Part shown: one piece after another, positions 38,230 through 48,356 of the stretch
Layout of the letters: each line of letters starts with the position of its first letter
How positions within the stretch are numbered: position 1 is the first letter of the stretch
Assembly: GCA_023145375.1 (NCBI GenBank)
Contig: JAGLDY010000012.1
Span: forward strand, 109,861-173,860
Length of the DNA stretch: 64,000 nucleotides
From: Candidatus Sabulitectum sp.
Lineage (GTDB): Bacteria; Fermentibacterota; Fermentibacteria; Fermentibacterales; JCC-6
Direction of reading: 5' to 3'
Notes under the pieces: generated by a model
What the model saw: the letters and a program-made list of their open reading frames with translations, nothing else
Told to the model about the DNA's origin: nothing
The model's database searches: none
Position numbers and translations under genes: made by a program

Positions 38230-39989
38230 TGTTGTTCAAGGGAATACCGGCTTCACATGGAATAGCCATCGGCCCGGCTTTCCTGCTTAAAGTCGAGGAA
38301 CTCAGGCACGCAAGAAGAACACTGGATTCTGACCACGAAGCAGAACTGGAAGTGCTTAGATTCCAGAAAGCCATTTCTGATGTCAGACATGATCTGGAGA
38401 ACATAGCTGACTCTATGGGTAATGTAGTAGAGGGCAGACAGATCCTTGAATTCCTCCTGTTACTGCTTCAGGACCCCACCATCAATAAAGAGGTGGAAAG
38501 CAGGATTCGCTGCGGGCTTGTCAATGCAGAATATGCGGTAAGCACCGCTCTGCGCGGTGTCATGGATAAATTCGAGGTCATGGCGGACCCATACATTCGC
38601 GAAAGAGTGGCTGATGTAAGGGATGTGGGCCGACGAGTTATTGAGAAACTCATTGGTACTGAGAAAGAAGCGCTGAAAAATCTTGACCAGCCGGCAGTTC
38701 TTGTTGCCAAAGACCTCGACCCATCGGAAACCGCAGGTCTTAAACCCGGTCAGGTTCTGGCATTTGTCACCGACATGGGTGGCAGAACTTCACACACTAC
38801 AATTCTTGCAAGGAGTCTCGGCATCCCCGCAGTGGTTGGATTGCAGAAGATAACTGCAGAGATCAACCCCCGTGATATACTTATAGTGGATGGAATACAC
38901 GGCCATGTAATAGTTAACCCCACGAAAAAAGAGCTGAAGTACTACCGTAATGTAAGAAACAGATTCTTTGAAGCAGAAGATCTTATACAGAGAAACAACC
39001 CGGGACCTGCTGTCACAGAAGATGGTGTAGAGTTTGAACTTGCAGCAAATATTGAACTGCCCCACGAGGTGGAACTGGTAAATAAACTTGAGGCAGACGG
39101 GATCGGCCTTTTTAGAACCGAATTTCTCCGACTTGTGCAGGAGAAAGGCGAGAACGAGAAAGATCACTATGAGATCTACAACAAGGTCGCCGTTCAAATG
39201 TTGCCCAAACCGGTGATCATCCGAACATACGATATGGGTGGAGATAAGTTCAGAACCGGGCTTGACACAGATGATGAAGCAAACCCGTTCCTTGGATACA
39301 GAGCTGTAAGAATAGGTTTGGACAGGCCAGAGGAGTTTTCAATACAACTTCGAGCCATTCTTCGAGCTTCTGTGCACGGCAATATCAAGCTGATGTTTCC
39401 AATGGTAACTCATATTGAACAATTGCGCAGACTTTTAGACCTTCTGGACCTTGTTAAGAATGATCTGAGATCCAGGGGAGTGCCTTTCAATGAAGAAATG
39501 CAAGTAGGTATAATGGTGGAGACTCCTGCAACCGTCATCGTCCTTGACCTGATCCTTCCATACGTTGATTTTGTTTCCATAGGAACCAATGACCTTACAC
39601 AGTATACACTTGCTGTGGACAGGGGGAACCCGAAGGTGGCTGATCTGTACGATTCCTTCCACCCCGCCGTGCTGAGGCAGATAGATACAATTGTAAAGCT
39701 CTGTCATTCCAGAGACAAATGGGTTGGCATCTGCGGATCAATGGCAGGCGACCCGCTGGCTGTTCCGCTTCTTATCGGATTTGGTGTTAACGAGTTGAGC
39801 GTTGCTCCAACGCTGATCCCGGATGTAAAAAAAATGATCGGTGTGGTTACTACCACCGCCGCCCGCGAAATGGCAGTAAAGTCTCTTTCAATCGAGACAG
39901 GCCTCAGGGTGAGAGCCCTTGTACACTCTTATGTTGTGGGTAAATATCCGGAGATCCTTCTGGATGAGAACGACTGGAGGCTTACATAA
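38229..39989 (+). CDS. ptsI: PEP-protein phosphotransferase, enzyme I
   Basis: DMGGRTSHTTILARSLGIPAVVGL; GIGLFRTEFL; FVSIGTNDLTQYTLAVDRGN. Confidence 0.96.
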   Translation: MLFKGIPASHGIAIGPAFLLKVEELRHARRTLDSDHEAELEVLRFQKAISDVRHDLENIADSMGNVVEGRQILEFLLLLLQDPTINKEVESRIRCGLVNAEYAVSTALRGVMDKFEVMADPYIRERVADVRDVGRRVIEKLIGTEKEALKNLDQPAVLVAKDLDPSETAGLKPGQVLAFVTDMGGRTSHTTILARSLGIPAVVGLQKITAEINPRDILIVDGIHGHVIVNPTKKELKYYRNVRNRFFEAEDLIQRNNPGPAVTEDGVEFELAANIELPHEVELVNKLEADGIGLFRTEFLRLVQEKGENEKDHYEIYNKVAVQMLPKPVIIRTYDMGGDKFRTGLDTDDEANPFLGYRAVRIGLDRPEEFSIQLRAILRASVHGNIKLMFPMVTHIEQLRRLLDLLDLVKNDLRSRGVPFNEEMQVGIMVETPATVIVLDLILPYVDFVSIGTNDLTQYTLAVDRGNPKVADLYDSFHPAVLRQIDTIVKLCHSRDKWVGICGSMAGDPLAVPLLIGFGVNELSVAPTLIPDVKKMIGVVTTTAAREMAVKSLSIETGLRVRALVHSYVVGKYPEILLDENDWRLT

Positions 39990-40970
39990 ATGCACTGTAT
40001 CATACCTGCTGCAGGCAAGGGAACCAGAATGAGACCACTCACATGGTCAATTCCCAAGCCACTGATCCCCGTTGCCGGTCGTCCCATGCTCGCCCATGTG
40101 GTGGATTCCCTCCTTGAAGCGGAAGTAGATCACATAACTCTGATAGTGGGTTACCTTGGAGATGATATTGTATCCTGGGCCAGGAAAGCGTATCCACACA
40201 TCAAGGTTGATTTTGCTCTGCAGGAGAAAGCAGACGGCCTTGCCTCAGCTGTGCTTCTTGCTGAACAGTTCGTAGACGATGGCCCATCAATGATCGTTCT
40301 TGGAGATACTCTTTTTTCAGCGGATCTCTCTGTACTCAAAGGGGAGACCAGGAACATGATAGTAACAGCCCCGGTAGATGATCCTTCCAGGTTCGGCGTT
40401 GTCATCATGGATGGCAGCAGCGTGGTAGAACTCGTGGAGAAACCTGCCGAGTTCATCAGCAACCTTGCCATTGTTGGTGTCTACTATTTCGCCTCCGGAA
40501 GCAAACTTATGAAGTACTGCAGAGAATTAATGGATAGAGATTTAAAGACCAGGGGCGAGTACCAGTTAACGGATGCCATGCAGCTTATGCTTCAAAATGG
40601 AGAGCCCTTCGGGATACTCGATATTGACGGATGGTACGATTGCGGAAAACCAGAAACTCTTCTTGAGACCAACAGAGCACTTCTTGAAAGCAACGGAGGT
40701 TCCGGTACACCTGTACTTGAGAATTCACAGGTGATAGAACCCTGTTTTTTCGGCGCAGGTACTGTTATCAAAAACTCTGTGGTAGGCCCGTGGTTTTCCG
40801 GTGGAGCAGGTGTTCTTATAGAAAACTCAAGGATCACAAACACTATAGCCGGAGCTGATTCAGAGTTCCTTGATGTGATATTGACTAAGACAGTTACCGG
40901 AGAGAGATCAAAGGTTCAGGGGTCTCCATCACAACTATTCACAGGCGACGATTCTGTTGCGGAGATATGA
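39990..40970 (+). CDS. Sugar-phosphate nucleotidyltransferase
   Basis: IIPAAGKGTRMRPLTWSIPKPLIPVAGRPMLAHVVD; GVVIMDGSSVVELVEKP; left-handed helix-like C-terminus. Confidence 0.9.
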   Translation: MHCIIPAAGKGTRMRPLTWSIPKPLIPVAGRPMLAHVVDSLLEAEVDHITLIVGYLGDDIVSWARKAYPHIKVDFALQEKADGLASAVLLAEQFVDDGPSMIVLGDTLFSADLSVLKGETRNMIVTAPVDDPSRFGVVIMDGSSVVELVEKPAEFISNLAIVGVYYFASGSKLMKYCRELMDRDLKTRGEYQLTDAMQLMLQNGEPFGILDIDGWYDCGKPETLLETNRALLESNGGSGTPVLENSQVIEPCFFGAGTVIKNSVVGPWFSGGAGVLIENSRITNTIAGADSEFLDVILTKTVTGERSKVQGSPSQLFTGDDSVAEI

Positions 40971-41979
40971 CAGACGAATAGCTCTGTACGCGTCATCCTC
41001 CGCCAACAGGGGAGGAACAGGTGTTTACACAAGAAGATTGATCAACGGCTTCAGAGAAGCAGGGATAACTTCCGTTATTCCTTTTTCGTCTGACTGCTCG
41101 AATGTAGCTGAGAAACTGATCTCTGAACACTTTACGATACCACGCCTGGTGAAAAGAGGGGGATTTGACCTCCTTCACCTGCCTGCTTTCGGTGGAAAGC
41201 CCCCAAAAGGGATCTCTTATGCCGTAACCGTTCATGACATGGCCTTTATGGCACGCAGAGACTGGTTCCCACCACTCAGATCCCTCTATTACAGGCTTCA
41301 TTTCCCCAGGGTGGCTGGCGGTGCGGCTGTGATAATAGCAGATAGTGACTTCACTGTCTCAGAGATCAGAAAATACCTTGATCTTCCTGCGTACAGGGTA
41401 TATCTGTCGGCTCCTGAAAATAATTCGGACGATACTCTTTTTAGAAGGACATACGGCGTAGATGGTAAGTACATTCTTTCCACCAGCACCATAGAGCCCA
41501 GGAAAAATACCGGTTCTCTCTTAAAGGCCTGGCCTTTGATAAAAAGGGAACATCCCGATATGACCCTTGTTGTGGCAGGAAGATGGGGCTGGGGACAGAA
41601 AGAAACAAAGCACGCTCTTGTGAATACACCAGGTGTAAAATGGGTGGGTTCAATCCCTGACGATCAACTAATGAGTGCTTTCGCCGGAACCCTTTTACTG
41701 GTCTATCCCTCCCTCTACGAGGGTTTTGGTCTTCCTCCACTGGAATCAGCAGCTTCAGGTGTTCCTTTTGTGATCGGGCCTTCAGAGGCTCTGTATGAGG
41801 TATTTGGGTCTGTTGCGGCTGCAATTACAGGAGAGACTCCGGACTCCATCGCCGGTGCGGTTCTTAATGCTCTGAAAACACCTTTCGACCCCGGTGATCT
41901 TCGAAAATTTGCCAGGGAGTTCAAAGACACTACAATGGCAGAGAACACATACGCCGCCTACGGAAGAGCATTCTCATGA
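40957..41979 (+). CDS. Glycosyltransferase family 4
   Basis: ILSTSTIEPRKNTGSLLKAW; VYPSLYEGFGLPPLESAASGVPFV; TTG start. Confidence 0.9.
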   Translation: MRRYDRRIALYASSSANRGGTGVYTRRLINGFREAGITSVIPFSSDCSNVAEKLISEHFTIPRLVKRGGFDLLHLPAFGGKPPKGISYAVTVHDMAFMARRDWFPPLRSLYYRLHFPRVAGGAAVIIADSDFTVSEIRKYLDLPAYRVYLSAPENNSDDTLFRRTYGVDGKYILSTSTIEPRKNTGSLLKAWPLIKREHPDMTLVVAGRWGWGQKETKHALVNTPGVKWVGSIPDDQLMSAFAGTLLLVYPSLYEGFGLPPLESAASGVPFVIGPSEALYEVFGSVAAAITGETPDSIAGAVLNALKTPFDPGDLRKFAREFKDTTMAENTYAAYGRAFS

Positions 41980-43049
41980 AGATACTTCAGGTCTATAAGG
42001 ATGTATTTCCCGAGGTTGCAGGTGGGATAGAAAGGTACATTCACGATCTCTCTCTGTTTCTGAAGAAAAGAGGACATACCGTAAAGATCCTGGTTGCAGG
42101 GGGTGGTAGAAGAACGATCGAGGGGATTGAGATCACAGGCTTATGGTCTCCTATGAGAATACTGTCAAACCCGGTAGCCCCGGGCTACACAAGAGCTCTT
42201 TCAGATACAGATGCAGATGTTATCCATTTTCACCTGCCTCTCCCGGCAGCTGTCATTGGATGGGAACTGGTAAGGAAGAGCAAAAGAAAACCGTACATAG
42301 TTACATACCACAGCGATATAGTCCGTCAGGCTTTCCTGCTGCCGATCTACGGACCAATCCTCCGGAGGTTCCTCAGAGGCGCAGAGAAAGTCATTACCAC
42401 TTCGGAGAACTACAGGAGAACCTCAACTTATCTGAAGGATTTGGAAAACTCAGAGATAATTCCCATCGGGGTAGACCTGGAACAATTCAAACCTGACAGC
42501 GACACAGGCAAAGACTACTATCTTTTTGTGGGAAGATTCAGGAGATACAAAGGCATATTTGTTCTACTCGACGCCTGGAAAAAGATGTCAGACCCGCCCC
42601 GGCTGATACTGGCAGGAGGAGGAGGTCTCATTCATAAGATCAGAGAATTTGTCGAAACGAATGAACTTCCTGTAACTGTAAAATCAGATATCACTGACAA
42701 CGAGTTGATCAAGCTCTACCAGGGAGCCAGAGCCCTTATTCTCCCTTCTATTCAGCGGAGTGAGGCATTCGGTATGGTTCAGGTTGAGGCCATGGCCTGC
42801 GGAACCGCCCTTATCAGCAGTAACCTGCCAACAGGGGTTTCCTGGGTGAATCAGAAGGATGAGACTGGTCTTCTTTTTCCCCCTGGCGATTCAGCATCTC
42901 TATGCGGCGTTGTGACCCGGATGGAGGAATCACCTGGTATCAGAAAAGAAATGAGCCTCAATGCCCGGAAAAGAGCCACTGATGTATTCAACAGTGAAGC
43001 ATTGTTTGAGAGGGTTGAGAAATGCCTGATAGGGGTGGAAAAGACCTGA
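41976..43049 (+). CDS. Glycosyltransferase family 4
   Basis: VFPEVAGGIERYIHDLSLFLKKRGHTVKILVAGG; LPSIQRSEAFGMVQVEAMACGTALIS. Confidence 0.92.
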   Translation: MKILQVYKDVFPEVAGGIERYIHDLSLFLKKRGHTVKILVAGGGRRTIEGIEITGLWSPMRILSNPVAPGYTRALSDTDADVIHFHLPLPAAVIGWELVRKSKRKPYIVTYHSDIVRQAFLLPIYGPILRRFLRGAEKVITTSENYRRTSTYLKDLENSEIIPIGVDLEQFKPDSDTGKDYYLFVGRFRRYKGIFVLLDAWKKMSDPPRLILAGGGGLIHKIREFVETNELPVTVKSDITDNELIKLYQGARALILPSIQRSEAFGMVQVEAMACGTALISSNLPTGVSWVNQKDETGLLFPPGDSASLCGVVTRMEESPGIRKEMSLNARKRATDVFNSEALFERVEKCLIGVEKT

Positions 43050-43540
43050 CGGTGCTGATCTTAATGGCGACTGCCCTGGGAGTAATAGACAGCTTTATTC
43101 CAAGACCGTTACCGTTCATGAAGATAGGGCTTGCCAATGTGGCTGCAGTAATTGCCGTGGTTCGGTACGGATTCCTTAAAACTCTGGAGCTGAATCTTTT
43201 AAGGGCTTTTGCTGTCGCGCTGATAACCGGGTTGCTTGCTACGCCCTCATTTCTTCTCTCTGTCGCAGGAGCCGTTGCAAGTGCTGTGGTAATGGGAGGG
43301 TTGAGAAAAGTGCTTTCTGGAAAATTATCAATTACAGGGTTGTCTGTTGCAGGGGCGGTGGCATCACTGTGGACACAGCTTCTTTTAGCGACTCTTATCC
43401 TCGCGGGACTTCCCCTTCAAAATATTGTATTGTTCCTTACTCTATGGGGAGTGATCTCCGGCGGAGCAGTTGGCCTGCTGGCGCAAAAGACGGTGAACCG
43501 GAGCTTTAATATTGGAGTATTGCGCAAAGCTGAGGGTTAA
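43022..43540 (+). CDS. Gx transporter / heptaprenyl diphosphate synthase component I-like membrane protein
   Basis: ATALGVIDSFIPRPLPFMKIGLANVAAVIAVVRYG...LNLLRAFAVALITGLLATPSFLLSVAGAVAS. Confidence 0.85.
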   Translation: MPDRGGKDLTVLILMATALGVIDSFIPRPLPFMKIGLANVAAVIAVVRYGFLKTLELNLLRAFAVALITGLLATPSFLLSVAGAVASAVVMGGLRKVLSGKLSITGLSVAGAVASLWTQLLLATLILAGLPLQNIVLFLTLWGVISGGAVGLLAQKTVNRSFNIGVLRKAEG

Positions 43541-43570
43541 ATTAAGATACAGTGGTAGAAAGGAAGACCA

Positions 43571-43843
43571 GTGTTACATGGAAGGTCCACGGGTTTCTGG
43601 ATTTTCATTGCACTTGCAGGCATGATGACCGGTACTGTTTTCGGTGAGGCCATAGGTGCCATCCTGCCGGATAACTCTGTGGCTCTCAGGCAGTTCTTCA
43701 GCGGAGGGGCTGAGTTCAGTGTTGGACCTATAGGGTTCGATCTTCACATACTCAGACTCCACCTGACTGAGATTGCTGTTAAGCTTAACATCATGACTTT
43801 TGCCGGTCTTCTTGCGGTGGGTGTTCTCTACAAATGGTTCTGA
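43571..43843 (+). CDS. DUF4321-like small membrane protein
   Basis: FIALAGMMTGTVFGEAIGAILP...FDLHILRLHLTEIAVKLNIMTFAGLLAVGVLYKWF. Confidence 0.7.
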   Translation: MLHGRSTGFWIFIALAGMMTGTVFGEAIGAILPDNSVALRQFFSGGAEFSVGPIGFDLHILRLHLTEIAVKLNIMTFAGLLAVGVLYKWF

Positions 43844-43862
43844 CAGCACAAGGGGGTTGATT

Positions 43863-44066
43863 TTGGGCAGGATTGGAACAACGGAACTTATTCTGATTCT
43901 TGTTGTGCTTCTTCTTCTTTTTGGAGCAAAGAGGATACCTGACATTGCCAGAGCCGTGGGTAAATCTATGAATCAATTCAAGAAGGGTCTTCGAGAGGCC
44001 GATGTTAATACTGATGATGACGAAGAAAAAGATGTAAATGATGTAAATAAGGAGAGCGAAGGGTAA
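43863..44066 (+). CDS. tatA: Sec-independent translocase TatA/TatE-like
   Basis: GTTELILILVVLLLLFGAKRIPDIARAVGKSMNQFKKGLREA; TTG start 43863. Confidence 0.9.
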   Translation: MGRIGTTELILILVVLLLLFGAKRIPDIARAVGKSMNQFKKGLREADVNTDDDEEKDVNDVNKESEG

Positions 44067-44073
44067 TCAGCTT

Positions 44074-44676
44074 ATGGCAACAGTTAGTTACAGTGCTAAG
44101 GAAATTGACTGCAAGATAGTCTATGCAGGTCCGGGGTTGTCTGGGAAAACCACAAATGTCAAGTACATTCATGGTCAGGTTGCATCCGATTCAAGAGGGA
44201 AATTGATCTCCCTGGCTGCCGGTAATGACAGAACTCTGTTCTTCGATTTCCTCCCTCTGGATTCCGGTGAGATCAATGGTTTTAAGATCCGTCTTCATCT
44301 TTACAGCGTACCTGGACAGGCAATGTATTCCGATAGTCGCAGACTGATCCTTCAAGGGGTTGATGGACTGGTTTTTGTGGCCGATTCCCAGAAATCAAGG
44401 ATGGACGCCAACATTGCCAGCCTGAGGGATCTGAAGGAAAACCTGCTGGGACAGAAAAGAAAAGGCGTGAGCCTTGTTCTACAGTGCAACAAGCGGGATC
44501 TTCCCGATGCCATTCCAGTATCTGAGATAGTCAAAGAGCTGGGTTTGTCCCGGGTAGCTTGCCTTGATGCCGTTGCATCGGAAGGCAAAGGTGTTTTTGA
44601 AACACTGCGCAGAGTCAGTAGAATGGTAATAGGTAGACTTCACAGACAATTCGAAATACTGGAGGGTAGAGCCTGA
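44074..44676 (+). CDS. MglA-like small Ras-family GTPase
   Basis: KIVYAGPGLSGKTTNVKYIHG; DRTLFFDFLPLDSGEINGFKIRLHLYSVPGQAMY; VLQCNKRDLPDA. Confidence 0.93.
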   Translation: MATVSYSAKEIDCKIVYAGPGLSGKTTNVKYIHGQVASDSRGKLISLAAGNDRTLFFDFLPLDSGEINGFKIRLHLYSVPGQAMYSDSRRLILQGVDGLVFVADSQKSRMDANIASLRDLKENLLGQKRKGVSLVLQCNKRDLPDAIPVSEIVKELGLSRVACLDAVASEGKGVFETLRRVSRMVIGRLHRQFEILEGRA

Positions 44677-46133
44677 TGTCAGATTCACTGGTAGATCTGC
44701 TCCTTGTAAGACTTGGTAAGGAAGACGAAAAAAAGAAAGTCCTCAAACTCCTCATAAGTAATCTAGATCTTTCTGTGACAGATGCCGAAGCTGCTGTAAA
44801 GAATTCTCCTTCAGTAATAAAGGAAGCCGTGCCCATGAATCAGGCAAGGATCTTCCAGAAAGACCTTTACCCTTACATAGATCTATTGCCAAGGCTTGAG
44901 GATGAACCTGTGGTAGAAAAAACTGAAACCGACAGCGCAGCAGCTCCAGTAGTCAAGAAGGAGACCGTTTCAAAGCAGGCTTCTTCTCCTGAAGACGATG
45001 ATGATGACCAGGGTGATCCTGTCAAACTGGAAAATTACAGTAGAGATGCTGATACAGAGAAAGAGATCTCTGAAGATGATAAACCTGATGGTGATAATGA
45101 TGAGCCTGTTTCAATCACCTCAGCCAGCGAAGAGATCAGAGTAACTTCCAGGTGTCATATTTGCGGTAGAACTCCAACTGATGGTGAAAGACTTGCGCCA
45201 TGCAGAACCTGTGGGGAACTAACCTGCCGAAACTGTTTCGACAGAGTTGCCCATGTATGCAATCACTGTGCTGATAAAGGAAAAACAGTCGACAGGGTGA
45301 ACGAGGGGATAGAAAAAGACCATGTAGAAGAACGGCTGGAATTCGATGCCGAAGGGTCTTCGAAAAATAAAAAGAAGAACAGCGGATCCAACGGTCTGCG
45401 CGTAGTCGCTGTTGTTGCTGTTGTTCTTGCACTCTTTGCGGGCTTCTACTTTATGGATCCTCTGGGTATGTTCTCCAGCGACCAAACTGCTGTTGCAACC
45501 GATATAGACACAACAGAGAACGACACACTCAATACCGGCATAACAGAAACCTCTGAGGACTCAACTGATTTAATAGAAGTAGCAACGGACACAGTTGAAA
45601 TTGTGCCGGATCCTTTTATTCTGGAAGAAGATCCTTTCGGTTTACGGTACCTGACCCTTCCTGAAGGACTGGTTCCGGATGAGGATGTAGCTCCATTGAG
45701 TTTCCATCTGACACTTCCAAGGGATGTACACGCAGAAATTCCTGCAGAGGAGAGTGAGATCCTCTTTGACCGGATAGGGATAATCGCTTCTTCAATTCCC
45801 GTGGTTGTTGATGATGGAGTGTTTCTTGTCTATCATGATACCACAAGCGTACTGGTAATGGTTCTTCTTCACCCTGAGGATGCAGGAACTCGAATCAGAC
45901 TTATGCGTGAGATCGCTTCCTGGCTTGCTCCCAGCGAGATCGATCAGATGGTACTCATTTACAGAGAAAATCGCTACCAGAGCGCCGTTCCTTACAGTCT
46001 TCTGAAAGAAGCGTTCCCGAATGTGGAAGGCGTTGTTAGTCCCAGTCAGTTCCAGGGGGTCTTAGGTTACAGCGAAGATTGCTGGGAATCAGTCAGTGGT
46101 CCTGTAACTCAGTGGCTTTCCGATTTGGAATAG
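44676..46133 (+). CDS. Membrane protein: L7/L12-CTD-like segment + acidic linker + 8-Cys zinc module + TM + C-terminal domain
   Basis: EDEKKKVLKLLISNLDLSVTDAEAAVKNSPSVIKEAVPMNQARIFQKDL (L7/L12-CTD-like); CHICGRTPTDGERLAPCRTCGELTCRNCFDRVAHVCNHC; TM VVAVVAVVLALFAGFYFM. Confidence 0.75.
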   Translation: MSDSLVDLLLVRLGKEDEKKKVLKLLISNLDLSVTDAEAAVKNSPSVIKEAVPMNQARIFQKDLYPYIDLLPRLEDEPVVEKTETDSAAAPVVKKETVSKQASSPEDDDDDQGDPVKLENYSRDADTEKEISEDDKPDGDNDEPVSITSASEEIRVTSRCHICGRTPTDGERLAPCRTCGELTCRNCFDRVAHVCNHCADKGKTVDRVNEGIEKDHVEERLEFDAEGSSKNKKKNSGSNGLRVVAVVAVVLALFAGFYFMDPLGMFSSDQTAVATDIDTTENDTLNTGITETSEDSTDLIEVATDTVEIVPDPFILEEDPFGLRYLTLPEGLVPDEDVAPLSFHLTLPRDVHAEIPAEESEILFDRIGIIASSIPVVVDDGVFLVYHDTTSVLVMVLLHPEDAGTRIRLMREIASWLAPSEIDQMVLIYRENRYQSAVPYSLLKEAFPNVEGVVSPSQFQGVLGYSEDCWESVSGPVTQWLSDLE

Positions 46134-46163
46134 CCTGGTCTAGAAAGCGGGAGTTCTTCACTC

Positions 46164-48356
46164 ATGCCAAAAAATTCTGATAGAAAACTTGTTATCATAG
46201 AGTCCCCGGCCAAAGCCAAGAGTTTAAAAAACTACCTGGGTAAGGGCTGGGATGTTGTTGCATCCTATGGTCATGTAAGAGATCTTCCCCTTAATCGTAT
46301 CGGGGTTAACAGTGAGACTCTTGAACCTACCTATACTGTTCTGCCCCAGAAAAGAGCTGCAGTAGCCAAACTCAGGAAGATAGCTTCCGGCTACAAGCAT
46401 GTATATCTTGCAGCAGACCCTGACCGGGAAGGTGAGGCCATCTGCTGGCACATCTACAAACTTCTTCTTGGCAAGGGTATCTCCTTCAAAAGGATCAGGT
46501 TCAATTCCATAACCAGAGAAGCCATTAGAGCAGCTTCAACTGCAGCAACAGACATTGATATGGATCTTGTTGATGCACAGCAGGCTCGTCGAGTAATGGA
46601 TCGCCTTGTAGGATATAAGATCAGTCCATACCTCTGGCGAACCGTAGGGAAGGGATTAAGTGCAGGAAGGGTGCAAACTGTTGCATTAAGATTGATCGTG
46701 GAAAGGGAACAGGCCATTAGCAGCTTTGTTCCCAGAGAGTACTGGCCGGTAACTGCAGATTTTTCACAGAATGAGGTTCAGTTCCAAACCAAACTGTTTA
46801 AATTTCATGGAAAGAGATCTGAAGGAGACAAATACTCCCCGGGCAACAAGGAAAAGGCAGACAGTATCCTTGACAGGATCAGAGATGCCCAATGGAACAT
46901 CACTTCTGTAGACGATAAGGAAAAGACCAGGAAGCCCGTTCCTCCATTTATAACCAGCTCTCTTCAAGTTGCCGCATCCGGCCGGTTGTCTATGCCACCT
47001 TCGGTTACAATGAGGATAGCTCAGGACCTTTATGAAGGTTTTGTTGTGGATGGAGAAACCACCGGTCTTATCACCTACATGCGTACAGATTCAGTTCGTA
47101 TAGAACCTGTAGCTACCCAGGAATGCCGCAGTTTCATTGCAGAAAAATGGGGCAATAAAAAACTCTCACCAAAGCCAAGAAGATACAGGTCAAGCGGTGG
47201 TGCGCAGGATGCTCATGAGGCAATAAGACCCACAGATGTAAAAAGAACACCTGATTTAATGACGGGGATTCTCGACGCAAGACACCTGAAGCTCTATTCT
47301 CTTATCTGGAACCGGTTCGTTGCCACTCAGATGGCTGATGCTGTCGTAGCTGAAACGGTTGTACTGGTCTCGGGAGCAGATGCCATTTTCAAAGCCGCGG
47401 GGCAAAAGATAAAAGAGCCCGGGTTTTCCATTGTTGACCCCGGACAGCTAAAGGTGAACAGCGAGATCCCGGCTCTTGTTCAGGGTCCTGTTGCCCTTGA
47501 TAAAATTTCAGCAGAGCAGAAATTCACAAAACCACTGCCACGGTATTCCGAAGCAGCACTTGTCTCTGAAATGAAGAAGAAATCCATTGGTAGACCTTCC
47601 ACCTATGTTTCTATCATTGCAACACTTAAGAAACGCAGTTACGTAGAACTCAAGGATAAAAAACTTGTTCCCACCGAGGTTGGCACAGTTACAACAGATC
47701 TTCTTGTTCGGCTTTTCCCGCACCTTTTCGATATTGGATTCACAGCCAGACTGGAGGAACTGCTTGATCTAGTGGCTTCCGGTAAAAAATCCTACAGAGA
47801 AGCGGTAACTCAGCTTTACACACCTCTCGCAGCTTCACTGGAAGAGGCAATGAGGCGCCTGCCCGAGATAAAAGCTTCAATGGTGAAGGAAACAACCGAA
47901 AAATGCCCGGTTTGCGGAAAGCCTCTCCTTGAAAAGATGAGCAAATTCGGGAAATTCCTTGCATGCAGCGGATTCCCCGGGTGTACATACACCCGACCTC
48001 TGGAGGAAAAGGAAGATGCAGTAACCTCAGATGTTAAGTGTTCAAAATGCGGTAAGGACATGTTGCTGCGAAAAGGTCGATACGGTAGATATCTTTCCTG
48101 TTCCAACCCATCGTGTTCTCATACACAACCTGTTCCAGTAGGCGTTCCATGCCCTGTGGAGAAGTGTACCGGAGAACTGGTTGAAAGGAAGTCACGGAAG
48201 GGCAAATTGTTCTATTCCTGTAGCAGATACCCGGACTGTGATTTTGCCATGTGGAACAAACCTATAGCGAGAGAATGTCCCAGATGCGGATTCCCTCTAC
48301 TGGAGGAGAGAAAGAAAGGGGTGTTCTGTCCCAGTTGCAAGAAGAAGATAGATTGA
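46164..48356 (+). CDS. topA: DNA topoisomerase I
   Basis: LVIIESPAKAKSLKNYLGKGWDVVASYGHVRDLP; AADPDREGEAICWHI; GLITYMRTDS; three C-terminal CxxC zinc ribbons. Confidence 0.97.
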   Translation: MPKNSDRKLVIIESPAKAKSLKNYLGKGWDVVASYGHVRDLPLNRIGVNSETLEPTYTVLPQKRAAVAKLRKIASGYKHVYLAADPDREGEAICWHIYKLLLGKGISFKRIRFNSITREAIRAASTAATDIDMDLVDAQQARRVMDRLVGYKISPYLWRTVGKGLSAGRVQTVALRLIVEREQAISSFVPREYWPVTADFSQNEVQFQTKLFKFHGKRSEGDKYSPGNKEKADSILDRIRDAQWNITSVDDKEKTRKPVPPFITSSLQVAASGRLSMPPSVTMRIAQDLYEGFVVDGETTGLITYMRTDSVRIEPVATQECRSFIAEKWGNKKLSPKPRRYRSSGGAQDAHEAIRPTDVKRTPDLMTGILDARHLKLYSLIWNRFVATQMADAVVAETVVLVSGADAIFKAAGQKIKEPGFSIVDPGQLKVNSEIPALVQGPVALDKISAEQKFTKPLPRYSEAALVSEMKKKSIGRPSTYVSIIATLKKRSYVELKDKKLVPTEVGTVTTDLLVRLFPHLFDIGFTARLEELLDLVASGKKSYREAVTQLYTPLAASLEEAMRRLPEIKASMVKETTEKCPVCGKPLLEKMSKFGKFLACSGFPGCTYTRPLEEKEDAVTSDVKCSKCGKDMLLRKGRYGRYLSCSNPSCSHTQPVPVGVPCPVEKCTGELVERKSRKGKLFYSCSRYPDCDFAMWNKPIARECPRCGFPLLEERKKGVFCPSCKKKID

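Noticed and set aside
43574-43945. 123-aa reverse-strand ORF
   Set aside because: Antisense to the DUF4321-like and tatA genes.
48251-48352. Extended N-terminus of the Xer recombinase ORF
   Set aside because: Overlaps the topA zinc-ribbon coding sequence by about 100 bp; TTG 48353 with 4-bp overlap fits the operon style.
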